Positions 34,486-42,341 of a stretch of DNA of 59,290 bases are shown here, piece by piece. The first letter of the stretch is position 1; the number at the start of each line of letters is the position of its first letter. Under the pieces are notes generated by a model, which ran no database searches, was not told the DNA's origin, and saw only the letters and a list, made by a program, of their open reading frames with translations. This stretch comes from Verrucomicrobiota bacterium (lineage in GTDB: Bacteria; Verrucomicrobiota; Kiritimatiellia; UBA8416; JABMPJ01), in NCBI GenBank assembly GCA_018648805.1, contig JABGQM010000019.1, positions 1 through 59,290 of the forward strand. The letters are read 5' to 3'. The position numbers and the translations under genes were made by a program.

Positions 34486-36665
34486 TCGCCTTCCTCCCGC
34501 CACGGTCGGCCGGCCTTGTAGTGCGCCAGCCGCAGAGCGATGGCATTGGCCTTTGGGTGGCCGTATTTCCGGGCCAGTTCCAGGGCCCGGGTTGCCGTTG
34601 CCACGGCATCCTTGAACCGGCCGGTTTCGGCATGCGCCGCGGCCAGTGCGTCCAGCATCTCGAAGGCCTGGTAGTCCGTGATCCGGCAGGCCTCTTCGGC
34701 AAGCCCCACGGCGCGGCTGCCGTCGCGGGTCGCCGGGTCGGGGTCGGTCGCCAGCCGCCAGGCCAGCATCCTGAGCGCCACGCAGTACTCCTTCAGGGCT
34801 GGGGTATGGTCGGGTGCAATCCGTACGGCCTCACGGAGGTGCACGACGGCCCTATCGAACTGCTTGAGGTCGATCAACATCCGGCCGAAAGTCCGCCGCG
34901 CGGAGAAATCCTGCGGATCCAGGGCCAGCGCCCGCTCAAACTCCTCAGTCGCATCGTCGAACTGATCCAGCGCGTACAGGGCGGTGGCCAGTTTCACGCG
35001 CGCCCCCACGCGTCCCGGATCCATCGCGAGTGCGGCGCGGTAGTGGCTGACCGCCGCCCCCACTTCGCCGTGTCCCAGCAACGCGTTGCCCTGGCTGATC
35101 TCAATTTCCACATCGTCGCCAAACCCCTCCGGCGGCTCCCCCGCGCGCGCCGCCCCGATCGGCATGGCGCCCTCGTGTTGAATCCACGTGCGCATCCGCG
35201 CCGCTTCGGTCCGGATCACGCGGTCCACAGACGCCAGCCTTTCAGCGAATGAAACCGGCAGGGCTGCCAGGTTTTGCGAGCCGATCTTCAGCACGTAGCT
35301 CCGCGCCTGTTCAAGGCTGCCCAACCTCAGAAACGTGTACTCCGCCTGGTCCATGTGGTACTTCGCTACCCACGCCAGTGCCGCTCGCTCCACCTGTGGC
35401 GTTATGCCCAAACGTTCGGCCCACTCGGCAGATGTGACGCCGAGTGCTTCGGGTGGCAGATCCTGTGTAACAAATCCATTCTGGCGCATCACACGAATGA
35501 TCTGACGTGAAAGCTCGAGGTAGACGTTCAGGTTGAGATGGCAGTCGTCCAGGAAGGTCGTGTAGTCGGGCACGGGGCGGCCGAGATGCTCCCTGATCAC
35601 CTGATCCATGTCGATGTGCGCCACGCCATGCTCTTTCACCAGCTCGTGCAGGACCTCGCGGTAAGCCGGGGTGATGCAGACGGGAAAATCGTCTGTCTCC
35701 CGTGCCCGGCGCAGATAGGGAAGCGCTGTGTCAAACGCGCCGCGCGAGTAGTGCAGGTCGCCCAGCGCGTAGTACAGGTCGGCAAAGCTGCAGAACCCGC
35801 GCAACGCTTCGAGCAGGTCCAAGGCGCGGTCCGGTTGGTCATCGATGTGGCGGGCTTGCCAGGCCTTCTTAAACAGATGCAGGGCCTCGGCCTTGCGGCT
35901 CTCGGGCCCCTCATAAACCGAACGCGTCGGTGGAAACAGGAGATTGCCCTGCGGAATCACGATGACCAGGAAGATCCCCTCCGCGGCGGCATGCCGGATC
36001 ATACGCTCCACGTAGCGGCGATACCGGGCCAGATTGTGTCTGCGCTCGTAGGGCGGGATAACATTGTCGCTAAAGAACTTTCCGGTGTAGCGCTGATCGG
36101 ACGGCACGACCTGGCTCGTGAACAGGCGCCGCAACAGCAGGTTGCCGGACTGGAGGCGCGCCAGCGGCGCAAGGAACGCCTGCGGCGGAAGCATGTTGGG
36201 GGAGTAATAGCGGGTGGTTTCGTTCTGACCGGTGTAGAGGACCACGACATCCGGCCTGGGGCCGGGGCGTTCGAAGTAGTGATCGACCGTCGTCTCGGCG
36301 GACCAGCCGGAGCCCGCGTAGTTGTCGATCTCGACGCCGGGGCAACCCAATCGCTGCTCCAGCAGGAAGCGTGTAGCGCTCAACAGGTTGAACCGGCTTT
36401 CGGGCGGCCCGACCATAGAGGAGGAGTAGGGCTGCCCTATGGACGTGGACCCGCCCAGCACCGCCATCCGGATCTTGCCCGCCGCGGAGGGCTTGCCCGC
36501 TGTGGCGGGGGTGCCCGGTTCGGCGAACGCGTCGAGGTACTTCTTCTCCGGCACGCGCCGCGCTTCCGCGGTCGTGCCGACCAGAAGCGCCACCTCGGAA
36601 ACAGCCACCCCGAGCAACAGACCCACCCCGGTCAGCAGCAGTTTCTTTGTGATGCTCTTCTTCAT
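34482..36665 (-). CDS. SGNH-fold protein with helical insert and TPR tail
   Basis: 727 residues from the ATG at 36665, preceded by GAGGAAATA. Anchor LLLTGVGLLLGVAVSEVALLVG at about 9-30. SGNH blocks: VLGGSTSIGQP, YAGSGWSAETT, LYTGQNETTRYY and DDCHLNLNVYL. It shares with the gene at 21846 the helical insert before the last block (AEALHLFKKAW, FCSFADLYYALGDLHYSRG). A TPR tail of three to four units follows from about 540, more divergent than in the other genes. It is coupled to the SGNH gene downstream by a 4-bp overlap. An extracytoplasmic glycan esterase or transferase role is likely. Confidence 0.82.
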   Translation of the reverse strand: MKKSITKKLLLTGVGLLLGVAVSEVALLVGTTAEARRVPEKKYLDAFAEPGTPATAGKPSAAGKIRMAVLGGSTSIGQPYSSSMVGPPESRFNLLSATRFLLEQRLGCPGVEIDNYAGSGWSAETTVDHYFERPGPRPDVVVLYTGQNETTRYYSPNMLPPQAFLAPLARLQSGNLLLRRLFTSQVVPSDQRYTGKFFSDNVIPPYERRHNLARYRRYVERMIRHAAAEGIFLVIVIPQGNLLFPPTRSVYEGPESRKAEALHLFKKAWQARHIDDQPDRALDLLEALRGFCSFADLYYALGDLHYSRGAFDTALPYLRRARETDDFPVCITPAYREVLHELVKEHGVAHIDMDQVIREHLGRPVPDYTTFLDDCHLNLNVYLELSRQIIRVMRQNGFVTQDLPPEALGVTSAEWAERLGITPQVERAALAWVAKYHMDQAEYTFLRLGSLEQARSYVLKIGSQNLAALPVSFAERLASVDRVIRTEAARMRTWIQHEGAMPIGAARAGEPPEGFGDDVEIEISQGNALLGHGEVGAAVSHYRAALAMDPGRVGARVKLATALYALDQFDDATEEFERALALDPQDFSARRTFGRMLIDLKQFDRAVVHLREAVRIAPDHTPALKEYCVALRMLAWRLATDPDPATRDGSRAVGLAEEACRITDYQAFEMLDALAAAHAETGRFKDAVATATRALELARKYGHPKANAIALRLAHYKAGRPWREEGE

Positions 36666-36702
36666 TATTTCCTCGCGCCGCCCCAGCATCGCCCTACCCC
36701 CC

Positions 36703-36790
36703 CTGTAGCCCGCGCTCGCCGAGCGCGAGGCCCCCGTAGAAACAGGCGTTGGTGCCGCTTCTGCCTCGCTCTCGGCGAGAGCGGGCTACA
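36703..36790. repeat. Paired P element arms between the cupin and SGNH genes
   Basis: Arm one, 36703-36732 (CTGTAGCCCG...GAGGCC). Arm two, inverted, 36763-36790 (GCCTCGCTCTCGGCGAGAGC, then GGGCTACA). The 30-bp centre differs from the centres of the in-gene copies. Confidence 0.82.
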
Positions 36791-36904
36791 GGGAATGCGC
36801 CTCCTTCGACTTCCCCACCTTTCCCACCAGGCGGGATGCGGCCGCAACCGAGATGATTAGGCGATTGGGTCACGCGTCGATTCGCCGTCCCGCATTGCCC
36901 TGCG

Positions 36905-37405
36905 TCAGGTCTCCTCGAGGCCGCGCATGAAAACGTCAACAGCATCGCGGTCGTCTTCCGCCGGACTCCAGGGCGCGTACTCGACGTCTCTCTCCTTCTG
37001 AAACGGGCCGCGGAACGTCTCGTGGTACACGATCGTGGGGGAATCGGCCACGGGTAGATGCCAGCGGCCGGCAGAGAGGCGGTAAAGGAACGTCGTCCCG
37101 GTTCCGGCCGCGCCCATCCGTAGGCGCCGAACCACACGGCCTTCGTCATCGAAAAAGTATACCGTCATCTTGCCCTCGATGACGTGGTAGGATTCGGACT
37201 TTCCTTCGGGATGCCGATGCGGACGGATATACGAGCCCCGGTGGCAGGCAATGACCATTTCCTGCAGCGGGTCGTCGGTGCTGTGATGCATGCACAGCCT
37301 GGATCGCCCCCGCGGCGAATCCGCCGCAAGTGCTTTGAGCCGCTCCACGGTGGCCGGGTCCACTTCCAGGATATCATCTTCTGCGAAAATCGGTTCCGGT
37401 ATCAC
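36905..37405 (-). CDS. WbuC-family cupin metalloprotein
   Basis: 166 residues from a GTG at 37405. The cupin core includes CMHHSTDDPLQEMVIA, RPHRHPEGKSESYHVIEG (metal-binding His cluster plus Glu) and VYFFDDEGRV. This matches the WbuC family found in O-antigen and exopolysaccharide gene clusters, where the exact reaction is not established. The start overlaps the decayed epimerase fragment, as the cupin remnant overlaps the intact epimerase at 28541, so the two loci derive from one duplicated pair. Confidence 0.88.
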   Translation of the reverse strand: MIPEPIFAEDDILEVDPATVERLKALAADSPRGRSRLCMHHSTDDPLQEMVIACHRGSYIRPHRHPEGKSESYHVIEGKMTVYFFDDEGRVVRRLRMGAAGTGTTFLYRLSAGRWHLPVADSPTIVYHETFRGPFQKERDVEYAPWSPAEDDRDAVDVFMRGLEET

Positions 37406-37577
37406 TCACATCCCCGTAGGTCTTCAGGCCTTCCGCCAGGCCGCTCCATTCGGCGCCGGGCAACAGCCCGCCGCCGCGAGACGTCGAACGCCAGATGGTC
37501 ATCCCTCCCGCGTTCGGCCTCAACTCCGTGAAGTCGGTTCTCATCAAGGCTGTCACAACATGGGCAATGTCGTCAAC
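37400..37577 (-). pseudogene. Decayed 3' fragment of a second sugar epimerase
   Basis: In one frame it reads VDDIAHVVTALMRTDFTEL and later LLPGAEWSGLAEGLKTYGD. In another frame the middle reads ERGRDDHLAFDVSRRR. These match VDDIARVVTALMETDFTEL, ERGADGHLEFDISRRR and LLPGVDLTGLEEGLDSYGD of the intact epimerase. About 40 codons between them are deleted, and at least one frameshift is present. The N-terminal Rossmann part is missing. Confidence 0.85.
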
Positions 37578-37662
37578 CCCGGTAAAGCCCCTTGCGCAGC
37601 AAAAACACGCGCCATGCCTGCCCCTTGACGCCGCCCCCGGGAATGGTGATACTGAGTCATCG

Positions 37663-40143
37663 ATGCAGAGCGAACGAAAGAAATCCTGGATTCTGGATCT
37701 GAGCTTGCTGGCATTTCTGTGCTTGGCCTTGCTGGCGCCGGCCCTCTTCTTTGGGACACCGACCTTCGTCAACGACGCGCTCCACGATGAAATACCACAA
37801 CTGCAGCAACTCGCGAGAGGGCTGCGAGCTGGTGGGCCGCCGCTATCGAATCCAGACGTGTTTGCGGGGGCGCGGCCCTCAATCTATGACCCGATATGGT
37901 TGTACTATGTCCCCTGTTGGCCCTTTCTTATGATGGCCGATGGGGGGGACCCGGCCTCCTTCGCGCGAAGTGCCGTTCTGCTGCCCTACCTCCTGCACAT
38001 GCTGCTTGCGGCGGCGGGAACCTATGTTTTTCTCCGTCACACTCTTGCCGCAGGTCGGTTGGGCGCACTGGTGGGGGGCGTGCTCTACGCCTTCAGTCCC
38101 GCTTTCAGCACGGCCATTGAGAACATCAACCATGTGGCCCTGATGGCCTGGCTGCCCTGGCTGGCCGTGGCCGGCACGGCATTCCTGAGGCGGGGCGGCG
38201 CGCTTCGCTGGGCGGCAGCCCTGTTGGTGCTGGTGGCGGCCAACAGCAGCGGCGTGATGCATTTGCTGGTGCGTATGTACGCCTTCACGTCGCTGCTCTT
38301 CTTCCTGGTATGGCTGGGGCTGGGCGCGGAGGGTGGGGCCTGGCCGGCGCGCATCGGCCGCCTGGCGGGACTGGCAAGTGCCTATGTGCTGGCGGCAGGA
38401 ATCCTGGGCCCAATGTGGGCCGGCATCTACGAGGCCTGGCCCCTCGTGCAATCGGCTGTTTCCGAACTGACCACGGCGAGCTCAACACTGGTGCAGAGAT
38501 ACGCGGCGGAGGGCCACACACCCGTTCTTCATTTCGCATCACTGTTCTGCCCCGACCTGTTCGGCGTCGTCTCCCTGCACGGATGGGGTGTCGCGATTGA
38601 CCAGCCGGTAACGCAACTTGGGCATGTGGGGGGTGGCGTGGCCATGATGTCCGTGATCCTCTACGGTTTGATCCGCTTGTTGCGCGGTGGATCCGATGCC
38701 GACCGGGTGGCGAAGGCATGGTGGCGAGCCGCTGCCGGGGTCTGCCTTTTTCTGATTATCCTGATGATGGGGAAACACACGTTCCTGTATGCCCCCCTGG
38801 CTCGACTGGGCGGCTTCCTCGTCAGCGGGCCTCACCCTCACTACTACCAGTTCGGCGCATGCTGGTTGCTGGCTGTTCTGGCCGGATTGGGAGTGGCAGA
38901 GCTGAGCGCGATCGATCAGCGCCGCCAACGGAAACTGTTCGCGGGGCTGGCCGTGGGCTGCGGACTGGCGGTTGTGACGGCCGTCATGGTGTCCCTCTGC
39001 TCTCCGATTAACACGGAGGCCCTGAGCTCCAAGACGGCCGCGCTCATGCAGGACCTTTCGGCTGAACACCCCCGCCTCCTGTGGGTCCATGCCATGCGGA
39101 GCACCGGGGGCATCCGATGGCTTCTCGTCGGGCCGGGCATCTATGTGCTGCTGTCCGTGATCGGTTGTGCGGCAGCCGCACGGTTCTGTCCCGCCCGCCG
39201 GCTCGCCTCTCTCGCCCTGATCGTGCTGCTCGTGCTGCTCGTGGAGTATGGTGTCTTCGCCGGCACGCTGATATACGCAACGACCAGCGTCTCGCAGCAC
39301 GAGTTGGATTTTTCCCCCGGGGGCAACCGCCGCCCCAAGTTCGCCCATCTTGGTGAACTCAACGCCTTCAATTTTGCAGCCGAGCTCTCTGATCTGGCGG
39401 AAGAGGGGAACTGCCGATGGGCCATGGCCTGGTCGCGTGGTGACAACATGGCGCAGTGTTTCGGATCACGCGCACTGCTTGGTTACGCCAGTCGCCCCCT
39501 CATCAAAGGGTTCTACGAGGCCGCGCGGCAGGTGTACCAGGGCTTCCCTTATCGACTGGGCATCCAGCGGGGCAAAGACAAGGAGTTGCGGCAGTTCCTG
39601 GAAAACGAGAACGTCGGTTTCATGCTCGCCGCCTCGGGCCAGCGTGTTATCCGGTTCGACCCCATACCGGCGGTCTACCGCCAAACCGTGGTGCATGAAA
39701 TGGACGAAACCAACCAGCTCGCGGCGACCCTCTCCCGGTCTTTCAGTGACGCCTGCCTGGTGTTGCCGGGAACCCGGCTGAGATGGATACAACCCGTTGA
39801 GCACCCGCCCGCAGAGGCGCAGGCCCCCGCCCCGCTGACGTGGTCCCGGCCGCACGCGGATAGAATCGAGCTGCGCAGTCGCGGTGCCACCGCGGCCATG
39901 ACCGTTATCACGGAGTGCTGGCATTCCGGCTGGCAGGCCACGGTCGACGACGATCCGGCACCGGTCCACAAGGTCAATCACCACCAGATGGCGGTCGAGC
40001 TCCCGGCCGGCGACCACGAGGTCACGCTGCGCTTCAGGCCGCGCTGCATCACGGTTGGCTGTTGGATCTCGGCGGCCTCGCTGGTCGCGGCGCTGGCGAT
40101 GTGTGGCGGGTTGGCGTTTGTGAAGCGAAGGGAGGAGAGATAG
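37663..40143 (+). CDS. YfhO-like large membrane protein
   Basis: 826 residues from the ATG at 37663 (MQSERKKSWILD); the frame extends upstream only across the epimerase fragment. About 11 to 12 membrane helices span residues 10-560. An early loop holds NDALHDEIPQ and PLSNPDVFAGARPSIYDPI, typical of the YfhO/GT-C class. The C-terminal soluble domain ends with ECWHSGWQATVDDDPAPV, the Gly-Trp signature of YfhO-like proteins. Family members take part in glycosylation of lipoteichoic acid or other polymers; the role here is unproven. It starts a plus-strand operon of four genes. Confidence 0.82.
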   Translation: MQSERKKSWILDLSLLAFLCLALLAPALFFGTPTFVNDALHDEIPQLQQLARGLRAGGPPLSNPDVFAGARPSIYDPIWLYYVPCWPFLMMADGGDPASFARSAVLLPYLLHMLLAAAGTYVFLRHTLAAGRLGALVGGVLYAFSPAFSTAIENINHVALMAWLPWLAVAGTAFLRRGGALRWAAALLVLVAANSSGVMHLLVRMYAFTSLLFFLVWLGLGAEGGAWPARIGRLAGLASAYVLAAGILGPMWAGIYEAWPLVQSAVSELTTASSTLVQRYAAEGHTPVLHFASLFCPDLFGVVSLHGWGVAIDQPVTQLGHVGGGVAMMSVILYGLIRLLRGGSDADRVAKAWWRAAAGVCLFLIILMMGKHTFLYAPLARLGGFLVSGPHPHYYQFGACWLLAVLAGLGVAELSAIDQRRQRKLFAGLAVGCGLAVVTAVMVSLCSPINTEALSSKTAALMQDLSAEHPRLLWVHAMRSTGGIRWLLVGPGIYVLLSVIGCAAAARFCPARRLASLALIVLLVLLVEYGVFAGTLIYATTSVSQHELDFSPGGNRRPKFAHLGELNAFNFAAELSDLAEEGNCRWAMAWSRGDNMAQCFGSRALLGYASRPLIKGFYEAARQVYQGFPYRLGIQRGKDKELRQFLENENVGFMLAASGQRVIRFDPIPAVYRQTVVHEMDETNQLAATLSRSFSDACLVLPGTRLRWIQPVEHPPAEAQAPAPLTWSRPHADRIELRSRGATAAMTVITECWHSGWQATVDDDPAPVHKVNHHQMAVELPAGDHEVTLRFRPRCITVGCWISAASLVAALAMCGGLAFVKRREER

Positions 40144-40662
40144 ATGAGCGTTCTATTGGGTGCACTGCTCCCCTATGCGGGCGCTACCATCGCGGTATTC
40201 CTCCTCTGGCGATTTCTCCGCACAAAGCACCCCTACGTGCTGCTGGCCGTGATCTACCTGGCCGTATTTGTTCTGTGGCATCTGTTCAACGCGCTGCTCC
40301 TCGGGTGGCAAGCCGGATGGCCCCACGGCATCGAAGCATGGGTCGCAACCGCGATTCTCTACGTGTCTGGCGTCCACTTCTTTCTTGGGAACTACACGTG
40401 CATCGAGGGGGAAACCCCCAGCATGATTCTGTTCACACTGATCGAGGAAGCGGGGGCCGAAGGGTGCGGCCGGGAGGCAATCGTGCGCGGCTTCCGCGAA
40501 CTGGGGCACGTAGAGGAGCGCCTGGACACGATGCAAAGCGGCGGACTGCTGCGGCGTGAGGCCGATGGGACGCTCTCGGCGACGCGGACCGGGAGATTCA
40601 TCCGCTGGGGTTTCGATGCCTGCTTCGGGTTGCTCGGTCAGGAGGAGACGACCGATGACTAG
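40144..40662 (+). CDS. Small membrane protein with a possible winged-helix tail
   Basis: 172 residues; the ATG is directly after the stop of the YfhO-like gene. Three hydrophobic helices lie within residues 5-85 (LLPYAGATIAVFLLWRF, YVLLAVIYLAVFVLWHLFNAL, WVATAILYVSGVHFFLGNY). The cytoplasmic part (SMILFTLIEEAGAEGCGREAI, then LDTMQSGGLLRREADGTLS) reads like a helix-turn-helix or winged-helix fold. It shares this plan with the next gene. The family was not recognised. Confidence 0.72.
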   Translation: MSVLLGALLPYAGATIAVFLLWRFLRTKHPYVLLAVIYLAVFVLWHLFNALLLGWQAGWPHGIEAWVATAILYVSGVHFFLGNYTCIEGETPSMILFTLIEEAGAEGCGREAIVRGFRELGHVEERLDTMQSGGLLRREADGTLSATRTGRFIRWGFDACFGLLGQEETTDD

Positions 40663-41185
40663 CTGGATTGTAGAAAGTCGTATTCTTGCCCCCTCGTTGC
40701 TCTCTTTCGCGGCGGCGATCGGACTACATATCGTGGTGGGGCGGATCTGGCGGCGGGCATCGCTAAGGAGCGTGCTGGGCGGGCCGCTGGCGGCGGGGAT
40801 CTTGCTCTGCGCGCTATGGCTGTGGGTGCGACCGGCCGGCGATCACGACCCGGGCCGGATCGCCGAGGCCGTGGCGGCGCTCGCACTCTACGCCGGCCTG
40901 GCGTACACAGTCGCCGATCTTTACGGTTTCCATCGCACGGCCATCCGGCTGCGGGCCCTGCGTTTGATACACCGCAATGGCGGGGCGGCAACGCGAGACG
41001 AACTGCTCCGTGTGTGCGGCCACGAAGCCACCGTGGATCAGCGGCTTGCCCAGTATCTTCGAAGCGGGGATCTCGTCCTCGTCGACGGACGGTACCGCAT
41101 GGCCCGTCGGCGTATCCTGCACATCACCCGTGGCTTCCGGATCGCACGCCGCCTGTTGCTGGGAACGCGCCCTGGCCGCCTGTGA
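40655..41185 (+). CDS. Small membrane protein with a possible winged-helix tail, second copy
   Basis: 176 residues; the ATG overlaps the previous stop by 8 bp (ATGACTAG). Membrane helices: LLSFAAAIGLHIVVGRIW, LAAGILLCALWLWV and VAALALYAGLAYTVADLYGF. The tail has IHRNGGAATRDELLRVCG, RLAQYLRSGDLVLVDGRY and RMARRRILH, a pattern of helix-turn-helix plus wing. The last codons (LLLGTRPGRL) run into the radical SAM frame at 41181, so its natural C-terminus may have been altered by the deletion that truncated that gene. Confidence 0.7.
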   Translation: MTSWIVESRILAPSLLSFAAAIGLHIVVGRIWRRASLRSVLGGPLAAGILLCALWLWVRPAGDHDPGRIAEAVAALALYAGLAYTVADLYGFHRTAIRLRALRLIHRNGGAATRDELLRVCGHEATVDQRLAQYLRSGDLVLVDGRYRMARRRILHITRGFRIARRLLLGTRPGRL

Positions 41186-42272
41186 TTCCGATCGCTTCCT
41201 TGCGGCCGGCGTCGACGCGGTCTGTTTCGGCGAAGGGGAACAGACAATCGTGGAACTCGCCCAGCTGGCGTCGCGTGGCCGTCCCGCATGGCAGGATGTC
41301 GAAGGGATCGCGTGGCGGCGTAACGGGCAGACCGTTCACAACCCCCCGCGACCACCGATCGCCGATCTCGACGACCTCCCCTTCCCCGACCGGACCGGTT
41401 CGCCCATTCGCATGTACCGCGACTTCTGCAGTCCGAGCATGCGCCTGCCGTTTGTCACGCTCATGGCCAGCCGGGGATGCCCCATGCAGTGTTCCTACTG
41501 CACGGCCTGGCGACACTGGAAGGAGCAGGTCCGTTTTCGTACGCCGGGCAACGTACTGGCCGAGATCGACGAACTCGTGCAGAAGTATGGGGTGCGCTAC
41601 ATTACGATGCTCGATTCGGTTTTCGGCAGCGAATGGGAGTGGCTCGAGGAGTTCTGTGCCCTTCTCGCGGAGCGCAACTACCCGCTGCGCTACAAGGTCA
41701 ACTTCTGCCCTTCGACGCACCGCGGGCGGCAGGAGGAGGCGTTTCGACTGCTGCGGAGTAGCGGGTGCGACACGGTCGTCATCGGCATGCAGGCGGTGGA
41801 TGAAGCGACCCTGGCCGCGATTCGTCGCAGTACGGAAGGCGGGGCCGTCCTGACCGAGTGCCTGCGCCACGCAAGAGCGCAGGACCTTCTGACCATCGTG
41901 CATTTCATGAGCGGCTTCCCCTATGCGCCCGAGAACGAGGTCGACAAGATCATTGATCTGCTGGTCGAAGCGCGGCCGGTTGTCATCGACTGCTATCCAC
42001 TCGTGTTCCTCCCCAATACGGAGTTGCGTGAGAAGTTACGCTCGGGAGAAATCGACGAGACCTATCCCTACGAGGAACGCCTCAAGCTCGCCGGTGAAGT
42101 CAAGAAACGCTTCTACAGCTCCCCCCGCAACGTGTTTCGCCTGCTTCTATGGACGGCGCGCAACAATCCCGGCTGGTTCTTCCGAATGGTCGGCCATATC
42201 CCATTCGGGCTGAGCGTCATCGGATTCGACCTGTTCAAGCGTCGGCCCGATATCGAGATCCCGATCCAGTAG
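41181..42272 (+). pseudogene. 5'-truncated B12-binding-type radical SAM protein
   Basis: 363 codons remain. The frame enters at the end of a B12-binding domain (AAGVDAVCFGEGEQTIVELA), the part just before the radical SAM core; the first 100 or so residues of the usual domain are missing. The catalytic motif RGCPMQCSYC is intact, followed by DSVFGSEWEWLEEF and IGMQAVDEATL. No good start codon precedes it; a GTG inside QTIVEL would give a shorter protein. The homologous frame reads upstream into the previous gene only as a shadow. Members modify lipids, sugars or tetrapyrroles. It may be dead or have lost only cobalamin binding. Confidence 0.72.
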
Positions 42273-42341
42273 AGCCAGGGGCCCGGCATAGCTGTTCGGC
42301 TCGCGTTCGGCCGCATCACGAATGGACTTACACCCACACAC

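Noticed and set aside
38539..39348. A 269-codon minus-strand frame
   Set aside because: Shadow of the YfhO-like gene.
40977..41180. N-terminal extension of the radical SAM frame
   Set aside because: It is the shadow frame of the small membrane gene at 40655 and lacks B12-binding motifs.
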